Counted from the stretch's first letter, positions 51,057 to 61,065 are shown. The stretch is 64,000 nt of DNA from Oscillospiraceae bacterium (GCA_902774035.1 CACYHA010000003.1:25173-89172), one strand, 5' to 3'. Made by a program: numbers and translations. The notes: generated from the sequence alone by a model not told the origin.

Positions 51057-52543
51057 ATCTGATCATTCAAAACCATGCTTTTCAATATGAGATCGAAAAG
51101 CTCGTTCGCGTGTTTTATCCGCATACGAAGATCCGCGTGACAGACGCGCCGAACGGGGAACCGGACTGCATTTTGACTGCGGTGGAGCCCAAAGCTGACG
51201 GCGCGGATCTTCTGGTGCGCGCCTGCCTTTGCGGCGCATCGCTCGAAAAGACGGCAGCAGCGTTCTTTTCCGATGTTCTTGACAACGAGACTAACGAGGA
51301 TTATCTGGAACGCAAGCTCGTGCTGCTGCTGTTTCATGTGCTGCGTGAACTGACGGGTTATACGCCGCCCTGGGGCATTCTCACCGGGGTGCGTCCGGCA
51401 AAGCTGATGAGCCGCCTTGTGCGCGACTGGGGCGAAGAAAAAGCCTGTGCCTACTTTACGGACGAGGTGCTGGTGTCGCCGAAAAAAGCCGCTCTCGCTT
51501 CTGCGGTTGCGAAAGCGGAAGCCGCCATTCTTGCCGCTTCCCGTCCGGCATCCTTTTCGCTTTACATATCCATCCCGTTTTGTCCCTCGCGCTGCAGCTA
51601 TTGTTCGTTTGTCTCCCATTCCAACGAGGCGGCGAAACGGCTGATCCCGGCGTATATGGAACATTTGCTGCGTGAGATCGCCGCAACAGGCGCACTTGCA
51701 AACGCGCTTTGCCTGCGCCTTGAAAGCATTTACATCGGCGGCGGAACTCCAACGGCTCTCGGCGCTGAAGATCTGACGCGGATTACCGACTGCATCCGCG
51801 CGCATTTTGATCTTTCCGCCCTGCGGGAATATACCATTGAAGCTGGCCGCCCCGACAGCGTGACAAAAGAAAAACTGCTTGCCATCCGAAACGGCGGAGC
51901 GACACGCATCAGCATCAACCCGCAGACCTTCAACGACGATGTGCTGCGTGAGATCGGCCGCAGGCATTCCGCGGCGCAGACGCTGGACGCCATGGCTTTG
52001 GCGCGTTCGCTCGGTTTTGACAACATCAATATGGATCTGATCGCCGGTCTGCCGACCGATACGGTCGAAAGCTTTCGCGGCACCCTGGAGACCACGCTTG
52101 CGCTGGCGCCCGAGAATATCACGATCCACACCCTTGCGCTCAAACGTGCTGCGACGCTTGTAACGGAGCAGCTTCCTGTCGGCGACGCCGCGCAGACCGA
52201 GCAGATGCTTGCGCTCGCCGCGCGGGCGCTGACGGAAAACGGCTATGCGCCCTATTATATGTATCGGCAGAGCAATTGCATCGGCAATCTCGAAAACGTC
52301 GGCTGGGCAAAGCGGGGCAGGGAGTGTCTTTACAATGTCTATATGATGGAGGAGTGCCATACGGTGCTCGCCTGCGGCGCAGGAGCTGTCACAAAGCTTT
52401 GCGTGCCGCTTTCCAACAACGTGGAACGCATTTTTAACTTCAAATACCCATATGAATATATCGACCGCTTCGAAGAACTGATGGCACGAAAAGATCGTGT
52501 CGCGTCGTTTTACGAAGAAGAATTTGAGGGGTTTAGGGAATAA
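51053..52543 (+). CDS. hemZ: Coproporphyrinogen dehydrogenase HemZ
   Basis: A 496-residue radical SAM enzyme. The cluster motif CPSRCSYC (Cys177, Cys181, Cys184) lies after a long N-terminal domain specific to HemZ (with YTPPWGILTGVRPAKLMSRL). YIGGGTPTAL, SINPQTF and NINMDLIAGLP follow, as in HemN/HemW relatives. HemZ proteins of clostridia often occur without a full haem pathway, so its physiological role here is not certain. It is coupled to the upstream hydrolase gene. Confidence 0.92.
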   Translation: MNLIIQNHAFQYEIEKLVRVFYPHTKIRVTDAPNGEPDCILTAVEPKADGADLLVRACLCGASLEKTAAAFFSDVLDNETNEDYLERKLVLLLFHVLRELTGYTPPWGILTGVRPAKLMSRLVRDWGEEKACAYFTDEVLVSPKKAALASAVAKAEAAILAASRPASFSLYISIPFCPSRCSYCSFVSHSNEAAKRLIPAYMEHLLREIAATGALANALCLRLESIYIGGGTPTALGAEDLTRITDCIRAHFDLSALREYTIEAGRPDSVTKEKLLAIRNGGATRISINPQTFNDDVLREIGRRHSAAQTLDAMALARSLGFDNINMDLIAGLPTDTVESFRGTLETTLALAPENITIHTLALKRAATLVTEQLPVGDAAQTEQMLALAARALTENGYAPYYMYRQSNCIGNLENVGWAKRGRECLYNVYMMEECHTVLACGAGAVTKLCVPLSNNVERIFNFKYPYEYIDRFEELMARKDRVASFYEEEFEGFRE

Positions 52544-52594
52544 GAAACTCCGGAAGGATCTTCCTTCTTCCCTGCAGGGAGGTGCCGCCGATCC

Positions 52595-53515
52595 ATGCCC
52601 AATCATCTTGCTGCCGCCGAGCAGATCAATAAGAACATCTCCGCTGACCCGAAGGGCTTTATCACAGCCTGTGAGGGCGCGTTTTCCAACAAAGTGACCG
52701 CTGTGGCCGATTCCATTGCCGATCTGCCCGGCAACCGGCTGGTGATGCTGGCAGGGCCGAGCTCTTCCGGAAAGACCACGACCGCAAAGCTGCTTGCCGC
52801 CGAGTTTGCCCGCCGGAATCGCCGCGCACTGACGGTCTCACTGGATGATTTTTATCTCGGCCGCGACGTGCCGTATAAATTTGAAGACGGAACGCCGGAT
52901 TATGAAACGGTGCAGTCGCTCGATGTGCCGTATATCAAGGTTTGTCTGCAGTCTTTGCTGAACACCGGCCGCTGTTTGCTGCCGCGCTTTTCGTTTCAAA
53001 CCGGTGCGCGGGAGGAAACGCTGATCGAAACCTCGATCGGCAAGGATGACATCGTGATCGTGGAAGGCCTTCATGCGCTGAATCCGCTGATCACCGCCGC
53101 GCTGGACGAGGACAGTCTTTCCAGGCTGTATGTTAATGTTTCAACGCGTCTGACCCGGGAAAACGACATTTTGTTTTCCAAACGGGAGCTGCGGTTCGTT
53201 CGTCGCCTTGTGCGAGACTATCAGTTCAGAAACACATCGGCAGATTTAACGTTTTATCTGTGGGACGGCGTGCGAAAAGGGGAGGACCGCTATCTTTTTC
53301 CCTTCAGCCCGCTTGCCGAGATCAGGATCGACTCCATCCATTATTACGAACCTTGCGCGTTTAAAAGCTTTGCCGTGCCGTTGCTCTCGCAGATCGAGGC
53401 CGACAGCCGCTATTATCCTGTCGCGCAGACCATTCTCGAAAAATTCAAGCCGTTCCCGACGATCGACCGTTCCCTAATCCCGCCCCACTCTCTGCTGCGG
53501 GAATTCATCGGATAA
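52595..53515 (+). CDS. Uridine kinase-like P-loop kinase
   Basis: A 306-residue protein with the Walker A GPSSSGKTTTAK near residues 54-65, SLDDFYLGRD typical of uridine/phosphoribulokinase-type enzymes, then VIVEGLHALNP and RLVRDYQFRNTSA. It corresponds to the kinase half of a larger Firmicute family that also has an N-terminal TGS-like domain, absent here. GGGAGGTG precedes ATG 52595. Nucleoside kinase activity is likely by family; substrate unproven. Confidence 0.85.
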   Translation: MPNHLAAAEQINKNISADPKGFITACEGAFSNKVTAVADSIADLPGNRLVMLAGPSSSGKTTTAKLLAAEFARRNRRALTVSLDDFYLGRDVPYKFEDGTPDYETVQSLDVPYIKVCLQSLLNTGRCLLPRFSFQTGAREETLIETSIGKDDIVIVEGLHALNPLITAALDEDSLSRLYVNVSTRLTRENDILFSKRELRFVRRLVRDYQFRNTSADLTFYLWDGVRKGEDRYLFPFSPLAEIRIDSIHYYEPCAFKSFAVPLLSQIEADSRYYPVAQTILEKFKPFPTIDRSLIPPHSLLREFIG

Positions 53516-53529
53516 CAGGAGGTACCACC

Positions 53530-55293
53530 TTGGAAGAACGTAAAAAACAATCTTTTCTGACCGGCGCGGGTGTGCTGGCCATTGCCACGATCCTGGTCAA
53601 GATCATCGGCGCGCTGTATAAAATCCCGCTGACGAACCTTATGACCACCGAGGGTTATGCCTTTTTTACCGGCGCCTATGCGGTGTATAATCCGCTGTAT
53701 GCCATTTCCATGGCCGGTTTGCCCGTCGCGGTTTCCAAGCTGGTTTCTCAAAACGTACAGGCCGGAAGAATGCGCGACGCGCAAAGCCTGTTCCGTGTGT
53801 CGCGGCGACTGTTTCTGTTCGTCGGTCTTGCCGGGACCCTGCTGCTGGCCGCGCTGGCCATCCCGTATTCCAATTTTGTGAAATCGCCGATGAATTACGT
53901 CAGCATCCTTGTGGTCGCGCCCTGTATCCTCTTCTGCTGCCAGATGAGCTCCTTTCGCGGCTATTACGAGGGTCTCAAGAACATGACGCCCACGGGTGTT
54001 TCCCAGGTGATCGAAGCGGCGATCAAGCTCGTTGTCGGTCTTGCGGCGACCTATGTGTTTTTCAATCGCAGCCTGGCGAATTATCAGGCCAACAATGTCG
54101 GCGGCGAAATGCATGCCTTCGGGCTGGACGTGCATTCCGAAGCGGAATTTCTTGCGGCGATGTATCCCTATTCCGCAGCGGTTGCCATTTCCGGCGTGAC
54201 GCTCGGCTCCATGGTCGGCTTGCTGTATCTCTTTATTCACTATAAGCGCAAGGGTTTCGGCTTTACGCGGGAAGAGCTGGTGAATTCTCCCGCGCCGCAA
54301 AGCGACAAGGTGCTGCGTGGGCAGATTATCCGCTTTGCAGCGCCGGTCGCGCTTACGAGCGTCATTCTCAATCTTTCGAACATGATCGACGATCTGACGA
54401 TCCGCACACGGCTCAGTCACGCCGTGGATGTCGGCATGGACGTCATCAAAGGACTGTATGCCGGGCCGCTTGCTGCCGCCGGAACGCTGGACACCGGGAT
54501 CAAGGATTTTCTCTACGGCGCCCACGGCTCCGTTTTGAATTTGAAAAACCTCATTCCGACCATCACGCTGACCCTCGGCATCAGCGCGATCCCCGTGCTG
54601 TCTGCCGCCTGGGAGAAAAAGGACAAGCGTGAGATCAAGACCACGATCGAATCCGCGCTGCGCATCTGCATGATGCTTGCGCTTCCTGCCGGCTTCGGCA
54701 TGGCGGCGCTGGCCGAACCGATCCTCAAACTGCTCTATCCCGGCGAAGCGCACGTGACGCCGATCACGGCGCCGCTGCTGGTCGTCTACGGCCTTTGTAT
54801 GTTCCTGTTCTCCACAACCTCGCCGATCACGAACATGCTGCAGGCGGTCGGGCGCACCGACGTGCCGGTGAAGACCATCGCCATCGGCTCCGTGATCAAG
54901 ATCGCCATGAACTTCCTGCTGATCGGCAATCCCGAGATCAATATCCACGGCGCACCGATCAGCACGGCGGTGATGTATGCTGTGATGATCACGATCAATC
55001 TGACGATGCTGCTGCGCGTCACAAAGACGCGGATCAATTTTGTCTCTGTGTTTTTGAAGCCGTTCGTCTGCGCTGCCGTTTGCGGTTTCTCAGCATTTTT
55101 CAGTTATGGCATATTCATGCGCTTTCATGTTCTGCAGGGAACGCTTGCGACTGTCGGAGCGATCTGTGTTGGCGGCCTTTTCTATGTCATTATGCTGTTC
55201 TTGGTCAAGGGAATTGCCAAAGATGATGTGGAAATGTTACCAAAAGGAGAAAAAATTGCAAAAGTCCTTGCAAAATATCAATTATTGGGGTAA
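53530..55293 (+). CDS. MOP-family lipid flippase (SpoVB/YabM-like)
   Basis: A 587-residue membrane protein with about fourteen helices of the MATE/MOP superfamily: FLTGAGVLAIATILVKIIGALYKIPL at the start, SMAGLPVAVSKLVS, and SSFRGYYEGLKNMTPTGVSQVIEA. It would move a polyprenyl-linked wall or polysaccharide precursor across the membrane. The following mazG and rqcP genes match the Bacillus order yabM-yabN-yabO, so a YabM-like role is more likely than sporulation SpoVB itself. TTG 53530 follows AGGAGG. Confidence 0.9.
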   Translation: MEERKKQSFLTGAGVLAIATILVKIIGALYKIPLTNLMTTEGYAFFTGAYAVYNPLYAISMAGLPVAVSKLVSQNVQAGRMRDAQSLFRVSRRLFLFVGLAGTLLLAALAIPYSNFVKSPMNYVSILVVAPCILFCCQMSSFRGYYEGLKNMTPTGVSQVIEAAIKLVVGLAATYVFFNRSLANYQANNVGGEMHAFGLDVHSEAEFLAAMYPYSAAVAISGVTLGSMVGLLYLFIHYKRKGFGFTREELVNSPAPQSDKVLRGQIIRFAAPVALTSVILNLSNMIDDLTIRTRLSHAVDVGMDVIKGLYAGPLAAAGTLDTGIKDFLYGAHGSVLNLKNLIPTITLTLGISAIPVLSAAWEKKDKREIKTTIESALRICMMLALPAGFGMAALAEPILKLLYPGEAHVTPITAPLLVVYGLCMFLFSTTSPITNMLQAVGRTDVPVKTIAIGSVIKIAMNFLLIGNPEINIHGAPISTAVMYAVMITINLTMLLRVTKTRINFVSVFLKPFVCAAVCGFSAFFSYGIFMRFHVLQGTLATVGAICVGGLFYVIMLFLVKGIAKDDVEMLPKGEKIAKVLAKYQLLG

Positions 55294-55315
55294 AATATGG
55301 AGGTAGTCCAAAGCC

Positions 55316-56122
55316 ATGGTAGATTTTGATTTTAAAGACAGCTACAGCTTTGAAGATTTGGTAAAGATCGTTGCGCTTTTGCGTGCGCCGGGCGGCTGCC
55401 CCTGGGACAGAGAGCAGACGCACAGCTCGATCAAGCAGTCGTTCATTGAAGAGACTTATGAAGTGATCGAGGCCATCAACAAAGACGATAAAGCTCTGAT
55501 GTGCGAGGAACTCGGCGATGTGCTGCTGCAGGTCGTGTTTCATGCGCAGATGGAGCGGGAGACCGGCACGTTCGATATGTCGAATGTCTGCGACGGGATC
55601 TGCAAAAAGTTGATCGAACGCCATCCCCATGTGTTCGGCGAAGTCAAGGTCGGTTCCAGTGCCGAGGTGCTCGATAATTGGGACACCATCAAGCGCAAAA
55701 GCAAACAGCAGGCGACCCAGGGCCAGGCGATGCAGAAGATCCCGCTCGAGCTTCCCGCGCTCATGCGTGCGCAAAAGCTGCAAAGCAAGGCGAAAAAAGC
55801 CGGCTTTGATTGGGACGATGTCTCCGGCGCATATGACGCGCTGCAAAAGGAGATCGTCGAGCTGAAAGAAGCGCAGAAAAGCGGCAGCAGGGAAACGATG
55901 CAGGATGAGCTCGGCGACGTCCTGTTTTCGGCAGTCAACATCGCGCGTTTTCTTGATCTGGACGCCGAACAGTCGCTGATGGGTGCCAACGATAAATTCC
56001 TTTCGCGTTATCTTCTGGTCGAAGAGCTTGCGCAAAAGCGCGGGATCGACATGAAAACAACGCCGATTGAGGAACTGGACAAGCTTTGGGACGAGGCCAA
56101 AGCGCAACTTCGATCCAACTAA
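55316..56122 (+). CDS. mazG: Nucleoside triphosphate pyrophosphohydrolase MazG
   Basis: A 268-residue tandem MazG protein. The first domain has LRAPGGCPWDREQTHSSI, EETYEVIEAI and EELGDVLLQVVFHA; the second has the weaker DELGDVLFSAVNIARFL. It hydrolyses non-canonical or excess NTPs. GGAGGT precedes ATG 55316. Unlike Bacillus YabN there is no fused tetrapyrrole methylase domain. Confidence 0.95.
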   Translation: MVDFDFKDSYSFEDLVKIVALLRAPGGCPWDREQTHSSIKQSFIEETYEVIEAINKDDKALMCEELGDVLLQVVFHAQMERETGTFDMSNVCDGICKKLIERHPHVFGEVKVGSSAEVLDNWDTIKRKSKQQATQGQAMQKIPLELPALMRAQKLQSKAKKAGFDWDDVSGAYDALQKEIVELKEAQKSGSRETMQDELGDVLFSAVNIARFLDLDAEQSLMGANDKFLSRYLLVEELAQKRGIDMKTTPIEELDKLWDEAKAQLRSN

Positions 56123-56167
56123 GGGTGCGAGCCCTTGTGGAAAATATATTTACTGGAGGACTTTCAA

Positions 56168-56440
56168 ATGAATAAAGTCGAATTGATCAACGCCGTTGCG
56201 GCAAAAACAGGTTTTTCCAAAAAAGACGCTGACAAAGCAGTCAATGCTGTCATCGGTTCCATCGAGGACGCTCTCAAGGCCGGTGAAAAAGTGCAACTGA
56301 TCGGCTTCGGTACCTTCGAAGTGAAGGAAAGAGCCGCCAGAACCGGACGCAATCCCCAGACCGGTGCTGCTGTTGAAATCGCTGCTTCCAAGGTTCCTGC
56401 TTTTAAGGCCGGCGCTGCGCTCAAGAAAGCGCTGAAATAA
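56168..56440 (+). CDS. hup: DNA-binding protein HU
   Basis: A 90-residue HU protein: [29 protein letters not shown] helices, the [21 protein letters not shown] arm that intercalates in DNA, and a C-terminal helix ending [19 protein letters not shown] precedes ATG 56168; an upstream in-frame extension to 56135 is rejected. It lies between mazG and rqcP. Confidence 0.97.
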   Translation: MNKVELINAVAAKTGFSKKDADKAVNAVIGSIEDALKAGEKVQLIGFGTFEVKERAARTGRNPQTGAAVEIAASKVPAFKAGAALKKALK

Positions 56441-56530
56441 GCAAAGATTCCATGGGTTGCCTTTTGGGTGTTTTTCGAAAGAAAGCGCCCGCAGGGGTGA
56501 CCCTTTTTCTGTTTTTAAGGAGATGCCATT

Positions 56531-56773
56531 ATGCGGTTGGATAAGTATCTGAAGGTTTCGCGCATCATCAAACGCAGGACCGTTGCCAACGAAGTCTGCG
56601 ACGCAAAACGTGTGCAGGTCAACGGCAAGGCTGCGCGGGCGTCCTATGATGTGAAGGTCGGCGATGTGATCGAGATCCAGATGGGCGAACATCTGCTGCG
56701 CGCAAAGGTGCTTCTTGTCACCGAACATGTGACAAAGGCGGATGCTTCGGCAATGTATGAGATCCTTCCCTGA
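56531..56773 (+). CDS. rqcP: S4-domain ribosome quality-control protein RqcP
   Basis: An 80-residue S4 RNA-binding protein: MRLDKYLKVSRIIKRRTVANEVCDAKRVQVNG, then VKVGDVIEIQMG. It matches YabO/RqcP, which helps RqcH add C-terminal Ala tails to stalled nascent chains on the 50S subunit. AAGGAG precedes the ATG. The 90-base gap after hup carries no strong terminator. Confidence 0.93.
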   Translation: MRLDKYLKVSRIIKRRTVANEVCDAKRVQVNGKAARASYDVKVGDVIEIQMGEHLLRAKVLLVTEHVTKADASAMYEILP

Positions 56774-56823
56774 CAAAGAAAATTGCAACAAAACTTAAAA
56801 AAGTGCTTTTGGAGGTGCTTTTT

Positions 56824-58182
56824 ATGAAACTGAATTTGATTCCGAAACCGAACAAACTCGAAGAACTCGGCGGCGTGCGGAATTTGAACGACGGCGAGCT
56901 GACACTTCGGCGCGACGAAACAATTCCCGCCGAAGGCTACCGTCTGATGCTGACCGCAGACGTAGCCCTGCTGGAATTCTCGACGGATGCGGGCGCGTTT
57001 TACGGCAAACAGACTTTGCGCCAGCTTCGCCGGGAGGACGGCACCGTGCCGCTGGTCAAGATCGAAGATGCCCCGGAATTCGCCTGGCGCGGCTTTATGA
57101 TCGACTCCTCGCGCCACATTCAGACGCTTGACGAGATCAAGGCTTTCATCGAGGCGGCCGCATCCTTCAAATGCAATGTCTTTCACTGGCATTTTTGCGA
57201 TGATCCTGGCTGGCGCATGGAGAGCGAGCGTTATCCGCTGCTGAATTCCGTCGGTTCCTGGCGTGACGGCTGGGGCTTCAACAATCCGAACCCCGAACGC
57301 TACGGCGGCTATTTCACCAAGGCGCAGATCCGGGATCTGGTGCAGTTCTGTGCGGACCGTTTTATTACCGTTGTTCCCGAGTTTGATATTCCCGGCCATT
57401 CCTCTGCGGTCATCAAGTCGTATCCCTGGCTTTCCTGCACGGAAGAGGAAGTCGATGTGACAACGAACGCCGGCGTGTTCAGCAACGTGCTCTGCGCAGG
57501 CAAGGACGAAACATTTGCGTTCTGCGAAGGCGTTCTTGAAGAGATCATGGAGCTCTTCCCGGGAAAATATATCCATATCGGCGGTGACGAAGTACCGAAG
57601 GATCACTGGAAAGCATGCCCGAAGTGTCAGGCGCGCATCAAAGCGGAAGGTTTGAAGGATGCCGAAGAACTGCAGGGCTACTTCACAAAGCGGATCGCCG
57701 CTTTCCTGCGCAGCCACGGGAAAACGCCCATCGGCTGGAACGAGGTGCTTGACGCGGGAATGCTGCCGCAGGATGTTGTTGCGGCAAAGTGGCATGACCG
57801 CCGGAATCTCTGCGATCCCTTTGCCAACGCCGGCGGCAGGATCATCATGGAGGAGACCTCCAATGTGTATCTTGACTATGACTACAGAACGACCCCTCTG
57901 AAAAAGACCTACAGCTACGATCTTTTGCCGGATTCGCTCACTGAGGAAGGAAAGAAAAACGTTCTCGGTGTCGAAGCGCCGATCTGGACGGAATGGGTCG
58001 AAACCTTTGACCGTATGTGCTACATGTGCTTCCCCCGCCTTGCCGCAATGGCCGAGGTCGGCTGGACAAAGCGCGAACGGAAGGATTACGAGGACTTCAA
58101 ACGTCGGATCGAAGCGCATCGGGATGCGCTTGCGGCCCTCGGCGTCAAGATGGCGCCGCAATCCGATTGGGATCCTGCGTAA
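56824..58182 (+). CDS. Glycoside hydrolase family 20 beta-N-acetylhexosaminidase
   Basis: A 452-residue GH20 enzyme. The N-terminal GH20b-like region (residues about 1-90) leads into FAWRGFMIDSSRHIQTLDEIKAF, WHFCDDPGWRMESERYP, VPEFDIPGHSSAVI and the catalytic IGGDEVP with Asp255-Glu256. WTEWV closes the barrel. There is no signal peptide, so it should act on short imported N-acetylhexosaminides in the cytoplasm. GGAGGTG precedes ATG 56824. It is the first gene of a six-gene run ending with a GH4 enzyme and a sugar kinase. Confidence 0.93.
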   Translation: MKLNLIPKPNKLEELGGVRNLNDGELTLRRDETIPAEGYRLMLTADVALLEFSTDAGAFYGKQTLRQLRREDGTVPLVKIEDAPEFAWRGFMIDSSRHIQTLDEIKAFIEAAASFKCNVFHWHFCDDPGWRMESERYPLLNSVGSWRDGWGFNNPNPERYGGYFTKAQIRDLVQFCADRFITVVPEFDIPGHSSAVIKSYPWLSCTEEEVDVTTNAGVFSNVLCAGKDETFAFCEGVLEEIMELFPGKYIHIGGDEVPKDHWKACPKCQARIKAEGLKDAEELQGYFTKRIAAFLRSHGKTPIGWNEVLDAGMLPQDVVAAKWHDRRNLCDPFANAGGRIIMEETSNVYLDYDYRTTPLKKTYSYDLLPDSLTEEGKKNVLGVEAPIWTEWVETFDRMCYMCFPRLAAMAEVGWTKRERKDYEDFKRRIEAHRDALAALGVKMAPQSDWDPA

Positions 58183-58223
58183 TGATCTCCTGTCCTTGAA
58201 TCATTTAAAAGCGGAGGCTGATT

Positions 58224-59348
58224 ATGAATCCATTTGTTCTTTTGATTTTACTGTTTGTTGTTTGCGAAATCGTTCTGACGGCGGTTCAGTTCCTGCTCAG
58301 AAAACGCAAATGCAAGCTTTGGGTACGTATTCTTCTGATCGTATTAAAGTTTTTGCTTTCTTTTTCCTTCGCCGCGCTGGTAATGGCCGGTCCCGTGCAG
58401 CTTCGTGTTGTGCAGCCGCTGATGATGGCGGCCTACCTCGTTTTGCTCGGCGACGCCGTTGCCGATCTGTTTTACAGCGTCTATCAATACGGCTTCAAAA
58501 AAGAGCGGAAATTCGTGGTCTTCAAGGTCGTCAGTCTGTTGTTCGGCATCGCGATTCTGGTTTACGGAATGCTGAATATGCAGTATGTTTCGGCAAGATC
58601 GCACACCTATACTTCCGAAAAGCTTTTCTCGGAGCATAAGGTGGTTTTCGTCGCAGACATGCACGTCGGTTCGGCGCAGCCTTTCTCCGTGACGGAAAAA
58701 ACGGTGGACGCGATGCGAAAGGAGCTGCCGGATGCTCTGATCCTCGGCGGCGATATCACGGACGACTATACGACCAAAGAGGAGATGCAGGCGACGTTTG
58801 CGCTCTTCAAGGATTTCGGCTGCCCGGTTTATTATATTTTCGGCAACCATGATCTGCAGCCGCATGCCGAATATGCAAACGGAACGCAATATACCGAGCA
58901 GGAGCTGGAATCGGTGTTGACAGAAAACGGCATTCTGATCCTGCGCGACACCTATGCGCAGATCGGAACGGATCTCCTTCTGCTCGGACGCGAGGACATC
59001 TCCGCCGGCAAACTGCGCAAAAAAGCTTCGAAAATCGTCAATCCGCTGCCCGAGGCTTATCTCATCGTTGCGGATCATCAGCCGGTTCAGGCAAAGGAAA
59101 ACCTCAAGATCGGCATGGATCTGCAGCTTTCCGGCCATACCCACGCCGGGCAGTTGTTCCCGCTGAAATGGCTCTATGCGCTGATCGGCGGTTACGTTTA
59201 CGGAGACTATGAGATCGGTGACGCCGTGATGAATGTCAGCGCCGGCGCCTGCGGCTGGAGATTGCCGCTGCGCACGGATGCGCATTGCAATTATGAGGTC
59301 ATCACCTTGAAGCCTGCGCCCCGTCAGGCGCAGACCGCCGAGGAATAA
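58224..59348 (+). CDS. Membrane metallophosphoesterase (YkuE-like)
   Basis: A 374-residue protein with four N-terminal membrane helices (about 4-22, 33-52, 60-82, 100-120), then a calcineurin-like domain: VVFVADMHVGS, LILGGDITDD, YIFGNHDLQ, LIVADHQP and LQLSGHTHAGQLFP. Similar to YkuE-type enzymes that act on lipid or nucleotide phosphates. Substrate unknown. GGAGG precedes ATG 58224. It lies 41 bases after the GH20 gene. Confidence 0.88.
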   Translation: MNPFVLLILLFVVCEIVLTAVQFLLRKRKCKLWVRILLIVLKFLLSFSFAALVMAGPVQLRVVQPLMMAAYLVLLGDAVADLFYSVYQYGFKKERKFVVFKVVSLLFGIAILVYGMLNMQYVSARSHTYTSEKLFSEHKVVFVADMHVGSAQPFSVTEKTVDAMRKELPDALILGGDITDDYTTKEEMQATFALFKDFGCPVYYIFGNHDLQPHAEYANGTQYTEQELESVLTENGILILRDTYAQIGTDLLLLGREDISAGKLRKKASKIVNPLPEAYLIVADHQPVQAKENLKIGMDLQLSGHTHAGQLFPLKWLYALIGGYVYGDYEIGDAVMNVSAGACGWRLPLRTDAHCNYEVITLKPAPRQAQTAEE

Positions 59349-59377
59349 GGCCTCTGTAAAGAAGCAAGGAGTTTTGT

Positions 59378-60466
59378 ATGATCTTTGAAACCCCTGTTGT
59401 GTATGCCGTTGGAAACACCTATCAGATCATGTTTTATCTGAACGTCGACGCCTATGCTTCCGTAACAATCGGAACGCAGACGTTTGACGATGCTGTTTGC
59501 GGCAATATGCGTTCTCTGCCCGGGATGCGGCGCATCACCGTACCGATGGAGACATTGGATACGGCAAAGGCATATTCTCTGCGCATTGAGCGCATTGAGG
59601 CGCGGCTGAAATACCGAACGCGATCCCTCGGCGTCGAAACATACCGATTCGAGTTCCATCCGGTGCCGAAGGACGACGCTCGCGCTTATATGATCGGCGA
59701 CGCGCACGGCGACCTCGACGGCGCTGTCAGTGCGGCGCAGGCTTACGGCAGCTTTGATTTTCTGATCGTGAACGGCGACATCGGCGAAACTGCCGATGAA
59801 ACGCAGGCGCTCTCGGCATACCGGCTTGCCGTGATGCTGACCGGCGGGACGAAACCCGTTATATATGCGCGCGGCAACCACGAAAACCGTGGGGCTGCCG
59901 CCGAACTTCTGCCGGACTTTATCCCGCTTCGCGACGGCTGCACCTATTACACCTTCCGTCTCGGTTCGGTCTGGGGCATTGTGCTCGACTGCGGCGAAGA
60001 CAAAGAGGATGACCACGTTGAATACGGCGGCTCTGCTCGCTTTCACGATTTTCGCCTGCGGGAGACCGCGTATTTGCAAACGGTCATTGCGGACGCCCAA
60101 AAGGAATTTCGTGCGCCCGGGGTTGCGCATCGCCTGTGTGTCGTCCATGCGGATTTTCCGTTTGTGCAGGAACCGCTCTTTGATACGGAGCGTGCGCTTT
60201 ATCAGGTCTGGTGCGATCTGCTCGGCGAAATGGGGGTTGAACTGATGGCGATGGCGCACACGCACCGCTATTGTTATGCCCTGCCCGGAGATCCTGCGCT
60301 TCGTTTGAAAACGCCATGTCCCGCGCTGATCGGCACCTGTAAAAACGAAACCACAGTCGGCGGAACCGGGCTGTTGTTCGGAAAATCCGGCGTGGAGTAT
60401 CGCTTCACAGCCAACGAAGCATGGATGAGCGAATCCTTCATGCAGTGCAAAGGGGAGCCATCATGA
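59378..60466 (+). CDS. Cytoplasmic metallophosphoesterase with N-terminal beta domain
   Basis: A 362-residue protein. Residues 1-100 are beta-rich (purple-acid-phosphatase-like N-domain), then YMIGDAHGDLDGA, LIVNGDIGE, YARGNHENRG, CVVHADFPF and MAHTHRYCY provide the two-metal site. No signal peptide or helix. AAGGAG precedes the ATG. The end overlaps the HAD gene by four bases. It is unlike the YkuE-type neighbour in architecture. Confidence 0.85.
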   Translation: MIFETPVVYAVGNTYQIMFYLNVDAYASVTIGTQTFDDAVCGNMRSLPGMRRITVPMETLDTAKAYSLRIERIEARLKYRTRSLGVETYRFEFHPVPKDDARAYMIGDAHGDLDGAVSAAQAYGSFDFLIVNGDIGETADETQALSAYRLAVMLTGGTKPVIYARGNHENRGAAAELLPDFIPLRDGCTYYTFRLGSVWGIVLDCGEDKEDDHVEYGGSARFHDFRLRETAYLQTVIADAQKEFRAPGVAHRLCVVHADFPFVQEPLFDTERALYQVWCDLLGEMGVELMAMAHTHRYCYALPGDPALRLKTPCPALIGTCKNETTVGGTGLLFGKSGVEYRFTANEAWMSESFMQCKGEPS

Positions 60467-61065
60467 TCCGTAATATTGTTTTTGATCTGGGCCGTGTCCT
60501 TGTCGGCTTTCAGCCGGATGCGTATCTTCGTTCCTTCGGGTACGATGAAGAAACGGTTCAGACTTTGCTGCAAACGATCTTCGGTCCGACCTGGCGGTTC
60601 TATGATCGCGGCGACATTCCGACGGTCATTGCCCTGCGGGAAAGACTTGTCCACGATTATCCGAACTATGAAGCGCAGATCCATCGGGTGCTGCGCCCCG
60701 ACTGGGTAAAGATCCACACACTGAAAGAGGACACCGCGGCCTATCTGCATGAACTCAAGGGCCGCGGATACCGTATCTATCTTTTGTCGAATCTCGCCAG
60801 AGAATCCCATGCGTTTGTGCGCGGCTATGATTTCTTTTCCGATCTGGACGGCGGTGTGTTTTCCTATCAGGAGCATGTCTGCAAGCCGGAAGAAGAGATC
60901 TATCACATTCTGCTTGATCGCTACGATCTTTTGCCGGAGGAAACGCTGTTTCTCGACGACTGCGCGGAAAACATCGAAGCAGCCGAACGCTTGGGGATCC
61001 GCGGCATTGTGTTTACTGAGCTTTCTGCTGTGATCCCGCAGGTGGAAGCTTTGCTTGCAAATTGA
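60463..61065 (+). CDS. HAD-superfamily phosphatase
   Basis: A 200-residue HAD hydrolase. The nucleophile motif is VFDLGRVLVGFQP, with Gly-Arg in place of the more common Gly-Asn; the YLLSNLARES and KPEEEIYHILLDRY segments and FLDDCAENIEAAERLGI complete the site. A helical cap lies at about residues 18-80. AAAGGGGAG precedes ATG 60463, which overlaps the previous stop. A sugar phosphate substrate is plausible from context. Confidence 0.9.
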   Translation: MIRNIVFDLGRVLVGFQPDAYLRSFGYDEETVQTLLQTIFGPTWRFYDRGDIPTVIALRERLVHDYPNYEAQIHRVLRPDWVKIHTLKEDTAAYLHELKGRGYRIYLLSNLARESHAFVRGYDFFSDLDGGVFSYQEHVCKPEEEIYHILLDRYDLLPEETLFLDDCAENIEAAERLGIRGIVFTELSAVIPQVEALLAN

